Assembly: GCF_001613385.1 (NCBI RefSeq)
Contig: NZ_BDCG01000021.1
Span: 62,001 to 126,000 of the forward strand
Length of the DNA stretch: 64,000 bases
Source of the DNA: Nocardia flavorosea NBRC 108225
GTDB taxonomy: Bacteria; Actinomycetota; Actinomycetes; Mycobacteriales; Mycobacteriaceae
Reading direction: 5' to 3'
Shown here in pieces: positions 17,254-25,835 of the stretch; position 1 is the first letter of the stretch; every line of letters starts with the position of its first letter. A model generated the notes under the pieces. That model saw nothing but the letters and a program-made list of their open reading frames with translations. It was not told where the DNA came from and did no database searches. The position numbers and the translations under genes are program-made.

Positions 17254-18546
17254 GTGGCAATAACAGATATCAAGGCCTTCTCGCACCTCACCGAGGATGA
17301 GATCGAGGATTTCGGACGCGAACTGGATCGTATTCGCGCTGACGTCGAAAGGGTGATAGGGGAGAGGGACGCGGCGTATATTCACCGGGCGATTCGAATC
17401 CATCGCGGTCTCGAAACGGTAGCCCGCCTCATGATTCTGTTCTCCGGCCGGCGTCACCTGCTGCGAGGCGCGGGGGCGGTCGTGCTGGCGGCAGCCAAGG
17501 CGATAGAGATGATGGAGCTGGGTCACAACATCAGCCACGGGCAGTGGGATTGGATGAATGATCCCGAAATACATTCCACGAATTGGGAATGGGATTTCGT
17601 CGGGCCATCCGGTCAGTGGAAGCAATCGCATAACCATGTCCACCATACTTATACGAACGTCTTCGGCATGGACGACGATCTCAGCTTCGTCGTAATGCGG
17701 ATGACCAGGGACGAACGGTGGCGTCCGGTACACCTCATCCAGCCGGTCAGCGGTATCGCCGTTGCGCTCGCGTTCGAGTGGATGATAGCGATACACGACT
17801 GGGCTCTTGTACGACGCCGGCATGGTATTCCGCGTGGCCGGATCGGATCGCCGCCCGATATCGAATTGGTTCGTAAGATTCTACGGCAGGCCGGAAAGGA
17901 TTTCGGACTTTTTCCCGCGCTCTCTCCGAGGCATTTCAAACGCACTCTCGCCGCAAATGCGGCGGCACTACTGCTGCGGAACATATGGTCGTATGTCGTA
18001 ATAATGTGCGGACATTTCCCGGACGGTGCGGAAAAGTTCACCGAAGGCGAGCTGGCAAACGAGACCCGCGCCCAGTGGTATCTGCGGCAGTTGCTGGGCA
18101 GCGCGAATTTTTCCGCGGGGCCGGTGCTGGCATTTATGACCGGGAACCTATGCTACCAGATCGAGCATCACCTGTTTCCGGATCTGCCCAGCAATCGGTA
18201 CGCCGAAATCGCGGTACGTGTCCGCGCGCTCTGTGCGGAGTACGACCTGCCTTACACGTCCGGTGCGCTGCCGGCGCAGTTCTTACAGTCGACTCGCACA
18301 CTGGTGAAACTGGCGTTACCGGATCGGTTCCTGCGCCACACAGCCGATGACGCCGCGGAGACCAGGTCCGAGCGAATGTTCCGGGGGACGGCGGGGAGGC
18401 GCGCGGCTGCGTCCAGCGGGCCGTTTCCGGGCGCGGCTACCACTGGGATGCGTCGTGGCCTTCGTACTGTGCTTGTCGAGGCGGCCTCCGCGGCGCGGGC
18501 GATGCCGGGAACCGGTCGCCGGTTCCGGGCATCGCCGAGGGGGTGA
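17254..18546 (+). CDS. DesA3-like acyl-CoA desaturase
   Basis: 430 residues. The start VAITDIKAFSHLTEDEIEDF matches the N-terminus of mycobacterial DesA3-type stearoyl-CoA delta-9 desaturases, and GTG 17254 has CAGGA eight bases upstream. Histidine boxes: LGHNISHGQWDW, HNHVHHTYTNVFGMDDDLS and NLCYQIEHHLFPDLP. In mycobacteria this enzyme makes oleic acid using an NADPH oxidoreductase partner (DesA3/Rv3230c pair); that partner is not here. After the usual C-terminal ALPDRFL, a ~70-residue Arg/Ala-rich extension follows that looks non-conserved and contains a terminator-like hairpin, so the original stop may have been lost. Confidence 0.88.
   Translation: MAITDIKAFSHLTEDEIEDFGRELDRIRADVERVIGERDAAYIHRAIRIHRGLETVARLMILFSGRRHLLRGAGAVVLAAAKAIEMMELGHNISHGQWDWMNDPEIHSTNWEWDFVGPSGQWKQSHNHVHHTYTNVFGMDDDLSFVVMRMTRDERWRPVHLIQPVSGIAVALAFEWMIAIHDWALVRRRHGIPRGRIGSPPDIELVRKILRQAGKDFGLFPALSPRHFKRTLAANAAALLLRNIWSYVVIMCGHFPDGAEKFTEGELANETRAQWYLRQLLGSANFSAGPVLAFMTGNLCYQIEHHLFPDLPSNRYAEIAVRVRALCAEYDLPYTSGALPAQFLQSTRTLVKLALPDRFLRHTADDAAETRSERMFRGTAGRRAAASSGPFPGAATTGMRRGLRTVLVEAASAARAMPGTGRRFRASPRG
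18498..18536 (+). terminator. Hairpin inside the desaturase 3' end
   Basis: Two 18-base arms beginning GGCGATGCC and ending GGCATCGCC pair at 17 of 18 positions around a 3-base loop. No T-run follows. It lies in the last codons of the desaturase frame, supporting the view that the C-terminal extension is read-through into former 3' flanking DNA. Confidence 0.5.
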
Positions 18547-18999
18547 CAATCTCGTAGACGAGGCCGAATCCGACCGGTCGGCAGTACTCACCATCGGCCG
18601 GTCTCGCGGAGCCGGCAGCCGACCCGGGAGGTGTCGCCGGTTCCTGCAACAGTCGGGTGCGGCGCTGGGAACAGTGCTCGCGTGAGTGCGGAGTAACGAC
18701 TCTGTCGATATGAACGAAAGGCATGGCCGCCACCAGGGTTCCCGGTCATCGAAGGCTCGGGTGCCATGACGCGGCACTGGGCGGCGCGCCTGCCCGGACA
18801 GTTCTGCCGCCGGTGCCGGTTGGCCGAGGGGTTCCGATACACCGACGCGCCAAGGGCCCGAGGCTGCTGTCGGTGAGCAGCCGCTGGAACGCGGGTAGTT
18901 CTGTCCCCGATGAACAGAGCCCCGGCCGCCCTCATCCGGCCGGGGCACGGCCGCCCGGGAACCGCTACGGTCCGGCACATGGTGATGCCGGTGCTGCTG
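18547..18999. other. 453-bp gap between desaturase and ridA-like gene
   Basis: Convergent intergenic DNA. No gene with a ribosome site or recognisable motif was found on either strand. Confidence 0.5.
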
Positions 19000-19464
19000 T
19001 CAGCCCACCCGGACCGCCACTACCGCGTCGAGTTCCACGAGAGCGCCCTGCGGCAGTACATGGGCAGATAGTGCGGTACGCGCATGCCTACCGGCGTCGC
19101 CCAGTACTGTGCGCAGCAGGCGCGACGCCCCGTCGGCCACCGTCGGCTGGTCCACGAACTCTGGTGAACTCGCGATATGGATATCGAGTTTCAGGATTTG
19201 TTGGATATTCTCCAGCCCCACGGCATCGTTCATCCGTGTCAGCAGATTGAGGGCGGAGGTTTCGGCGGCGGCGATCCCCTCCTCGACGGTTGCGTTGTCG
19301 CCGAGGCGGCCGCGCAGAATCTCGCCGGTGGCCGTGCGGGAGATCTGTCCGGAGATCCAGAGCATATCGCACCAGCGTGTGGTCGCTTCGTATGCGTAGC
19401 GGGGTGCACCGAGTACGGGCAGTTCGAGCGATAGTGCCTCGAGTCGTTGTTTCACATCAGTCAT
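19000..19464 (-). CDS. RidA/YjgF-family imine deaminase
   Basis: 154 residues with the RidA fold: LPVLGAPRYAYEATTRWCDM, LWISGQISRTATGEILRG, NLLTRMNDAVGLENI and the C-terminal RTALSAHVLPQGALVELDAVVAV. The last contains the arginine (RTAL) that contacts the carboxylate of the enamine/imine substrate in RidA, and the ELDAV strand. Family role: hydrolysis of reactive enamine/imine acids to keto acids plus ammonia. ATG 19464 is taken; a longer frame adds an unconserved Pro/Arg-rich lead. Last gene of the minus-strand catabolic block, 80 bp after the M24 hydrolase; this placement suggests an imine arises when the M24 enzyme's product is oxidised. Confidence 0.85.
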   Translation of the reverse strand: MTDVKQRLEALSLELPVLGAPRYAYEATTRWCDMLWISGQISRTATGEILRGRLGDNATVEEGIAAAETSALNLLTRMNDAVGLENIQQILKLDIHIASSPEFVDQPTVADGASRLLRTVLGDAGRHARTALSAHVLPQGALVELDAVVAVRVG

Positions 19465-19544
19465 GGTGATTCCGATTCGACGGGTGGGCGCGCGCAGCGC
19501 TGGTGGAGTGGGAACAGGTGTGCGGCGGCGGGAAGCGGGACATG

Positions 19545-21194
19545 TCATCGTTTGCTGACGATGTAGGTCCGGTCACGCCCGACATACCACAGATCCTCGG
19601 TTCCGATCGCAGCATTCTCATAGCGCCACGGGATTTCGGCAGCGCCGTAGGAGCCGATATCGAGGACATGTTTGTAGCCGGGCCGCAGCTCGTTCGCGAA
19701 CGATTCCTGCTTGCCCATGAGGTGCCCGACGTTGCGTTTGCGGTATTCGGTATCGAAGTCGACATCCGTTCCCAGCATGCCGATCTCGACCATCCGGTCC
19801 AGATGCGGAGCCAGGTAACGCAGCGTCCCCTCGTGGACGTCCTCGCAGATCACGCCCGGAGCAAGTTGTCCGATGATGCCTTCCCGGACCACATCGAAGA
19901 ACAAGGCATAGGCCTCCTTTGCTGGCGCAGTGCGCGGTAGTGAACGGGCCATATCGGAAGTGGCCATCGTGACCCCGTCACAGACGATACGCACCCCGGC
20001 GTCGAGCTGGATACACGTCGTTTCCGCGTTGATCGGGTAGTCGACCGGTGGCCCGGGGAAGAGCATCCGGTTCGACGAGTGCAGATTGGTGAAATACGGT
20101 TCCACACCGACCGGGATCTCGTTCGCCGTGCGGAATTCGGCGATCTTGTCCAGATACACGGCATAGATATCGAGTTCGGAGAACGAACGCCCGGCGTCCA
20201 GGCCCGCTTCCGCCCAGGCCAGTGCCTCCTCGATCGCGAAAACGCTCGCCCGCGCGGCGATCACCTGGAACGCGAGATCTTCGTGATCGCGGATATCGCG
20301 CCAATGCCCCAGGTCACGCGAGACCGGTACCAGCTGGGCATGCTCACGTTCCAGTTCGCGGGCCAGGCCGATACCGATCCACTCGTCTTCCACACCGATG
20401 CGCGAGCCGCGGGCGAATTCCCGCACCGCCGCACCGATGGAGGGGAATCGCCCGATCGGTGCACCGGGCCCGGCGGCACCGCCTTCGGGGACCAGCACGA
20501 GGAGTTTCTCGGAGCCGGCCAGCCAGACGGCGACCGCGCCGTCCGGCTGGGCGAAACCGGTCGCTTCGGTGAAATTAGGGGGCGCGGCAAGCAGGAGCGC
20601 GTCCAGCGAGCGGTCGTCGGCCAGGGCGCGCAGCGCCGCGTACCTGCTGTCCGCGGTGGTGGTGAACTCTTTTTCCAGGCCCGCGAGATGCTCGACACCG
20701 TCGATGAGCCGCCGTGCTGTCTCGACTCCGGTCGCGCGCCATGCCGCGAACCTGCCGAGTACTTCGTCCGTATCGATCTCGTAGGCGGTTACCGGGGTGG
20801 GGTCCTGATCGGCAACGGACAGTTCCACCGATCCGGCCAGCGCGAGGTAATGGCTGTAGACGACATCGGCCGCCAGCTGCACGTCCGAACCGTCTGCCAG
20901 CTCCCGGACCAGATCGGTGAGTGAGGTTGCGGCGGGAGTGTCGGCGACGATCCGGGGATCGATGGTCACCCAGGGTGCGTAGAACTTGATCCGGTCCTTC
21001 GGGACGCCGGCCGACAGTGCGTTGCCCTGCTCCTGCTGGCGTACGAGCAGGAACTCCTCGTCGTCCGTGCGTGCGATCAGTGGGGCAACGAGTGGATAGG
21101 AATCGAGGCGGATCGCGGAGAAGAGCAGGCTTTTACGTGCCTCGAGCCCGTAGGTTCGCGCGACCTGTCCGGCGTCGGCGGTGATACTCAGCAT
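19545..21194 (-). CDS. M24-family (creatinase/aminopeptidase P-like) metallohydrolase, long form
   Basis: 549 residues, about 120-150 longer than a usual creatinase/prolidase. The C-terminal pita-bread domain carries the M24 metal ligands: aspartates in CIQLDAGVRIVCDG and MATSDMARS, a histidine in RNVGHLMGKQES, and late glutamates in the EIPWRYENAAIGTEDLWY region. Residues ~185-300 resemble a creatinase N-domain (SRYAALRALADDRSLDALLL), and the first ~180 residues look like a second, diverged N-domain (LVAPLIARTDDEEFLLVRQQ). M24 enzymes cleave C-N bonds in Xaa-Pro peptides, creatine or ectoine; the substrate here is unknown. ATG 21194 has AGGGA five bases upstream. It follows the ABC ATPase by 55 bp in the same operon. 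Confidence 0.85.
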   Translation of the reverse strand: MLSITADAGQVARTYGLEARKSLLFSAIRLDSYPLVAPLIARTDDEEFLLVRQQEQGNALSAGVPKDRIKFYAPWVTIDPRIVADTPAATSLTDLVRELADGSDVQLAADVVYSHYLALAGSVELSVADQDPTPVTAYEIDTDEVLGRFAAWRATGVETARRLIDGVEHLAGLEKEFTTTADSRYAALRALADDRSLDALLLAAPPNFTEATGFAQPDGAVAVWLAGSEKLLVLVPEGGAAGPGAPIGRFPSIGAAVREFARGSRIGVEDEWIGIGLARELEREHAQLVPVSRDLGHWRDIRDHEDLAFQVIAARASVFAIEEALAWAEAGLDAGRSFSELDIYAVYLDKIAEFRTANEIPVGVEPYFTNLHSSNRMLFPGPPVDYPINAETTCIQLDAGVRIVCDGVTMATSDMARSLPRTAPAKEAYALFFDVVREGIIGQLAPGVICEDVHEGTLRYLAPHLDRMVEIGMLGTDVDFDTEYRKRNVGHLMGKQESFANELRPGYKHVLDIGSYGAAEIPWRYENAAIGTEDLWYVGRDRTYIVSKR

Positions 21195-21249
21195 TGCTTC
21201 CCTCATTCTCTCGGGATTCGGTATGGGAGAAAGGTTTCGGAGCCGCGGG

Positions 21250-22029
21250 TCAGCTGATACCGGTGGTGACCCCGATATGGGATTCGATCTCGGTGACGTA
21301 GTCGGAGAAAACCGGGGAGTACCGGTGCTCTTTGCCGCGTGGCCGCGGCAGATCGATCGCGATATCGGCGACGATCCGGCCCGGCCGCCCGCCGACGACG
21401 ACCACCCGGTCACCGAGCCAGACCGCCTCGGAGATGCTGTGCGTCACGAACAGCACGCTGCACCCGGCGGCCTGCCAGATGCGCTGGATCTCGAAGTTCA
21501 TCGAATCGCGGGTCATGGCGTCGAGCGCGCCGAACGGCTCGTCCATCAGCAGCAGTTCGGGGCGGGAGACCAGCGCGCGGCAGATCGCGACCCGCTGCTG
21601 CATACCGCCGCTCAGCTCGTAGGAGTACCGGGTGGCACGGTCGCCGAGGCCGACCATCTCGAGGAGTTCCTGGGCATAGCGGCGCGATTCGTCGGTGCGG
21701 GTGCCGCGGAATTCCAGTGGAAGCAGCACATTGTCGATGTTGTTACGCCACGGCAGCAGTACCGGGCTCTGGAACACCATCGCGATATCTTCCAGACCGT
21801 CGTTGATCGGCCGTCCTTTGACCAGGATCTCACCCGCGGTGGGCTGCTGGAGTCCGGAAATGGTTTTCAGCAGGGTGGTCTTGCCACTGCCCGACTGTCC
21901 GACGATCGAGACGAACTGTCCCGGCTCGACATGGAAGTCCAGTCCTTCGAGAACGGTGTTGTCGTGTCCGTCCCGGGACCGGTAGGTCATACCGATGTTG
22001 TTGACCGAGATGGCGTATTCGTTGTTCAT
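21250..22029 (-). CDS. ABC transporter ATP-binding protein (nitrate/sulfonate/taurine type)
   Basis: 259 residues with Walker A (GQSGSGKTT, ~residue 43), Q-loop (VFQSPVLLPWRN), ABC signature (YELSGGMQQRVAICRAL), Walker B (LLLMDEPFGALDAMT) and the switch histidine (FVTHSISEAVWLGDRV). The LPWRN Q-loop and EAVWLGDRV are characteristic of SsuB/TauB/ThiZ-like importers. It energises the importer whose permease and binding protein are the two genes immediately upstream (gap 19 bp to the binding protein), placing it in the inner membrane complex on the cytosolic side. Confidence 0.92.
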   Translation of the reverse strand: MNNEYAISVNNIGMTYRSRDGHDNTVLEGLDFHVEPGQFVSIVGQSGSGKTTLLKTISGLQQPTAGEILVKGRPINDGLEDIAMVFQSPVLLPWRNNIDNVLLPLEFRGTRTDESRRYAQELLEMVGLGDRATRYSYELSGGMQQRVAICRALVSRPELLLMDEPFGALDAMTRDSMNFEIQRIWQAAGCSVLFVTHSISEAVWLGDRVVVVGGRPGRIVADIAIDLPRPRGKEHRYSPVFSDYVTEIESHIGVTTGIS

Positions 22030-22048
22030 AAGGCCCTCTGTCCGGCTG

Positions 22049-23074
22049 TTACGGCGCTTGAACGGTCTCGTCGCGGTGTAGCGGCGCGAGAAACTCGTTG
22101 GTGTAGATATCGGCTGGGGCGAGGTCGCTGTCGGCCGGCAGACCCAGGAACTTGCGGGAGATATCGATCATTTTCGTGACACCCGCGTCGTCCATGACCC
22201 CGAAGTTGTTCGCGGCCTCACCGGTACCCCAGTTCAGGGAGCATTGTTCGCGGATGGCCAGCGTCACGGTGTCGGTTTCGAAACCGCTGACCTCGTTCCG
22301 GAAATCCTGTGCGGCCTCCTCCGGATGCGCGCACGACCACAGAAAACCCTTCTGCATCGCCCGGTTGAATTTGCGCACCTGTTCGGGGTTGCCGGCGAGT
22401 TTCTCATCGGATACGACGATGCCGTTGCCGTAGAGGTCGATGCCGATATCCGCCCATTTCAGCACGACCGCTTCACGGCCGAGTGCGTCGATGGCCGGTT
22501 CGTCGGAGACATACAGGGCAAGGTTGGCATCCCACTGCCCGGCCAGCAGGCCGGGAATCTTCGACCCGCTCGAGGCGTGCACGACGTTCACATCGCCTTC
22601 GGCGAATCCCAGCTTGCTCATCGCGTACGGCCACATCGCGGTCATCGCGCCCGCGCCCTCGGTGGCGAGGGTTTTACCCCGCAGGTCGTCCCAGTCCTCG
22701 ATGCCGGTATCGCCCAGGCCGACGACCGCGTAGGCCGACCTGGCCTGCAGTAGGTTGACCTGTTTCACCGAGGCTCCCCGGCCCTGGCTGATGATGGTGC
22801 TGCCGAAATCGGCGAAGCCCGCATCCACCTTGCCGGTCTCGACCGAGGTGACCGTATTGGTCGAACCCGATCCCGGCATGATGGTGATGTCGAGACCTTC
22901 CGCCGCGAAGAAACCACGCTCGACCGCCGCGAAGAACGGCGCGTGCTTCGGCAGGTAGCCGACGTCCATCATGAGAGTCATCGAGTTCTCGCCACCACCG
23001 CTCGTACAGGCCGGCAGCGTGGCGACCATGATCGCCCCGGCGATCGCGGCAAGTATTCGCCTCGAGTTCCGCAT
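22049..23074 (-). CDS. ABC transporter substrate-binding lipoprotein (NMT1/THI5-SsuA like)
   Basis: 341 residues. A lipoprotein signal with lipobox LPAC (ATLPACTSGGG) is followed by an NMT1/SsuA-type binding fold: MDVGYLPKHAPFFAAVERGFFAAEGLDI (described in parts), GSGSTNTVTSVETGKVDAGF, LRGKTLATEGAGAM and the late DVNVVHASSGSKIPGLL. Family ligands are alkanesulfonates, nitrate, taurine, pyrimidine precursors and aromatic acids; the ligand here is unknown. ATG 23074 has GGAG eight bases upstream. It lies 20 bp from the permease and 19 bp from the ATPase, so a single transcript is likely. Confidence 0.9.
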   Translation of the reverse strand: MRNSRRILAAIAGAIMVATLPACTSGGGENSMTLMMDVGYLPKHAPFFAAVERGFFAAEGLDITIMPGSGSTNTVTSVETGKVDAGFADFGSTIISQGRGASVKQVNLLQARSAYAVVGLGDTGIEDWDDLRGKTLATEGAGAMTAMWPYAMSKLGFAEGDVNVVHASSGSKIPGLLAGQWDANLALYVSDEPAIDALGREAVVLKWADIGIDLYGNGIVVSDEKLAGNPEQVRKFNRAMQKGFLWSCAHPEEAAQDFRNEVSGFETDTVTLAIREQCSLNWGTGEAANNFGVMDDAGVTKMIDISRKFLGLPADSDLAPADIYTNEFLAPLHRDETVQAP

Positions 23075-23094
23075 CCGAATCTCCGATCCCCTGG

Positions 23095-23952
23095 TCACTT
23101 CGCGTGGTTCTTCCACGGGACGAGCTTCCGTCCCGCGAGATCGACGATGAAGAACAGCGCCAGCGCGATGGCGGCGAGAACGATGAACGCCGCGAACATC
23201 GAGGGCAGATCGACCTGGCTGTTGGCCAGCAGGATCACATAGCCCAGGCCCTTCGAGCCGGCGATGAACTCACCGACCACCGCGCCACCTACGGCGAGCG
23301 AGATGGAGATCTTGGCGCCGGAGAAGATCGAGGGCAGCGCGTAGATCATTTCGATCTTCGTCATCTTCTTCCACGACGACGCCTTGTTGATCCGCGCCAA
23401 TTCCTGCAGTTCGTTGGGTACCGAACTGAGACCGTCGTAGGTATTGATCACCAGGGGGAAGAACGCGATCGCCATCGCGACGAAGGCCTTCGATTCGAAA
23501 CCGAATCCGAACCACACGATGAACAGCGGCGCGAGCGCTACCTTGGGAATCGTGTCGATCGCGACGAGCGCCGGGTAGAGGAAGCTGCGAATCGTCGCGG
23601 AATAGTGCAGTGCTGCGCCGCACAGAACACCCAGCGCCGTGCCGAGCGCGAAACCGGCCAGTGCTTCCTGCAAGGTGACGAAGGTATTCGTCGCGAAGTA
23701 CTCGGGGCGTTCGACCAGTTCGGTGAACGCCGAGACCGGACCGACGAGCAGGAACTCCGGCGGGTCGAAAATGACCACCAGCAGCTCCCACACGACGAAC
23801 AGCCCGGCGATACCCGCGACCGCTTTGGCCGCGGTCACGAAGGAATCCCGTCCGAGCATTCTCGATTTCGACCGGGCTGCCGGCGCCGGGCGGGCTGCCG
23901 GCTCGGCGGCGGGCGGGCGTGCGGTCTCCGTATCGACCTCAGGAACGGTCAT
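23095..23952 (-). CDS. ABC transporter permease (SsuC/TauC type)
   Basis: 285 residues. A ~40-residue Ala/Pro-rich cytosolic N-terminus is followed by about six hydrophobic segments (AVAGIAGLFVVWELLVVIF, LAGFALGTALGVLCGAAL, ALAPLFIVWFGFGFESKAFV, FVAMAIAFFPLVINTY, ISLAVGGAVVGEFIAGS, FAAFIVLAAIALALFFIVDL). The cytosolic EAA loop reads ELARINKASSWKKMTKIEM then ALPSIFSGAKISIS, the ATPase contact site of this permease type. First gene of the transporter trio; a 223-bp gap separates it from the dehydrogenase upstream and may hold a second promoter. Confidence 0.9.
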   Translation of the reverse strand: MTVPEVDTETARPPAAEPAARPAPAARSKSRMLGRDSFVTAAKAVAGIAGLFVVWELLVVIFDPPEFLLVGPVSAFTELVERPEYFATNTFVTLQEALAGFALGTALGVLCGAALHYSATIRSFLYPALVAIDTIPKVALAPLFIVWFGFGFESKAFVAMAIAFFPLVINTYDGLSSVPNELQELARINKASSWKKMTKIEMIYALPSIFSGAKISISLAVGGAVVGEFIAGSKGLGYVILLANSQVDLPSMFAAFIVLAAIALALFFIVDLAGRKLVPWKNHAK

Positions 23953-24175
23953 CGCGGGAACTCCCCTCGAGAGATGTGCAGGGTGCGGAGATTGCCGCGG
24001 ACCGATTACCGGCCGGTCCAGGACGGAACAGTGAACACCGCGGAGGCGCCGGGGCGGGACGAGGTGATCGGCGATGGCGGGGTGCCGGTGACAACAATCG
24101 AGATTTCATGTGGGTCCTCACAACATTGGAAGGGTGCGATAGCCGCCGGCTGCGGTGTTCCGGCAGATCGGTAGG

Positions 24176-25804
24176 TCAGCCGGTGGACAGCTCACTCCGT
24201 TCGACTTCGCCGTCGACGCGTCGCCATACGTCCAACGGATTGTCGTCGCACACCTCGGCCGGCAACAGCGCCGCCGGCATATCTTGATACGCGACCGGAC
24301 GCAGGAAACGTTCGATCGCCGACGTCCCGACCGATGTGCTGCGCGCATCGGTCGTGGCGGGGAAGGGGCCGCCGTGCACCATCGCGTGCCCGACCTGGAC
24401 CCCGGTGGGCCAGCCGTTGAACAGAATACGGCCGGCCCGTTCCTCCAGCAGTGGCAGCAACGTGGCAGCCAGGGGAAAGTCGGCGGTATCGGCGTGCACA
24501 GTGGCGGTGAGCTGGCCTTCCAGTGCTCGGACGGCCGTGGTCAGTTCGGTCGTATCCGCGCAGCGGACCAGCAGTGACGTCGCGCCGAAAACCTCGTTTT
24601 GCAGCTGGGGGTCCGCGATGAACGCGGCGCCGTCCACGGTCAGCAATCGGGCGTTTGCGGCCGCGGCGCCGTCGGGGCGCGCGCCCTGGGCGAGCTCGGC
24701 GACACCGTTACGCGCGGCCAGGGCCGTACCCGCGGCGGCGTAGTGGCCGGCGATATCGCCCGTGAGCATGACGGCCCCGGGGTTCGCAGTGACGGCATCG
24801 GTGGCCGCCGTGGTGAACGCGTCGAGGCCGGGACCGTCGACGGCGAAGATCAGCCCGGGATTGGTGCAGAACTGCCCGGCGCCCAGCGTCAGCGATGCGA
24901 CGAACTCGCCCCCCAGGGCCGCACCACGCGCGGCCAGGGCGGCGGGCAGCAACAGGACCGGGTTGATACTGCTCATCTCCGCATATACCGGGATCGGTAC
25001 GGGTCGCGCCGCGGCCGCGGCCGCGATCGCCAGCCCCCCGGCGCGTGACCCGGTGAACCCCACGGCCCGAATCCGTGGATCGCTCACCAGCCGAGTACCG
25101 ATCTCATGTCCGCTGCCGACGAGCTGGGAGAACGTCCCTTCGGGCATATCGGTAGCGGCGGCCGCGCCGGCGATGATCCGGGCTACCAGTTCGGCGGTGC
25201 CCAGATGCGCGGGGTGCGCTTTGACCACCACCGGGCAGCCCGCCGCCAGCGCGGAGGCCGTATCGCCGCCGGCGGTCGAGAACGCCAGCGGGAAGTTGCT
25301 CGCGCCGAACACCACGACCGGGCCGAGCGCGATCCGGCGTTGGCGGATATCGGGACGGGGGTTGTCGCCGGTGCGTCCGGGATCGATCCGGGCGCGTTGC
25401 CAGGTTCCCGCCCGCAGTTCGGCCGCGAACAACCGCAACTGACCGCTGGTGCGACCGACTTCGCCGGTGAGTCGCGGACGGGGGAGCGCGGTCTCGGTAT
25501 GCGCGCGCTCGACCAGCGCGTCGCGGTGCTCGTCGAGCAGGTCGGCGATACGTTCCAGGAACCGGGCCCGCCGCTCGGCGGGCAGCGCCCGGAACTGCGG
25601 GAACGCCCGGTCCGCGAGGGCGCACGCCCGGTCGATCTGCTCGTCCGAGGCCGCACGGTAGACCGGTTCGACAACCTCGCCGCTGCGCGGATCACTGGCC
25701 TGCACCTGCGCTCCGGTGCCCGGGACGAGCTCGGTTCCGATGACCATGGCACCGGTCGGGTGGGGCTGGGGGCGGTCGGGCACGGGGGCCTCCTTCGGCT
25801 TCAT
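24176..25804 (-). CDS. 2-oxoglutarate semialdehyde (2,5-dioxovalerate) dehydrogenase
   Basis: 542 residues of the NADP-type aldehyde dehydrogenase branch acting on 2,5-dioxopentanoate. Motifs: PVVVFGASNFPLAFSTAGGD (coenzyme fold), KAHPAHLGTAE, VGFTGSRAGG, the glutamate in VYAEMSSINPVLLLP and the nucleophilic cysteine in LGAGQFCTNPGL. The VFGASNFPLAF and YAEMSSINP wording is typical of bacterial KGSA dehydrogenases rather than ordinary ALDHs. It oxidises the product of KdgD to 2-oxoglutarate. It follows kdgD by 31 bp, matching the last two steps of glucarate/galactarate breakdown. The extreme N-terminus is uncertain; an ATG at about 25747 (MVIGTEL) would start at the family core. Confidence 0.9.
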   Translation of the reverse strand: MKPKEAPVPDRPQPHPTGAMVIGTELVPGTGAQVQASDPRSGEVVEPVYRAASDEQIDRACALADRAFPQFRALPAERRARFLERIADLLDEHRDALVERAHTETALPRPRLTGEVGRTSGQLRLFAAELRAGTWQRARIDPGRTGDNPRPDIRQRRIALGPVVVFGASNFPLAFSTAGGDTASALAAGCPVVVKAHPAHLGTAELVARIIAGAAAATDMPEGTFSQLVGSGHEIGTRLVSDPRIRAVGFTGSRAGGLAIAAAAAARPVPIPVYAEMSSINPVLLLPAALAARGAALGGEFVASLTLGAGQFCTNPGLIFAVDGPGLDAFTTAATDAVTANPGAVMLTGDIAGHYAAAGTALAARNGVAELAQGARPDGAAAANARLLTVDGAAFIADPQLQNEVFGATSLLVRCADTTELTTAVRALEGQLTATVHADTADFPLAATLLPLLEERAGRILFNGWPTGVQVGHAMVHGGPFPATTDARSTSVGTSAIERFLRPVAYQDMPAALLPAEVCDDNPLDVWRRVDGEVERSELSTG

Positions 25805-25835
25805 CACGTATCGCTGGCGGAGAATCGGACGGTAC

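Noticed and set aside
18316..18980. Overlapping minus-strand frames after the desaturase
   Set aside because: Composition and lack of start signals indicate non-coding sequence.
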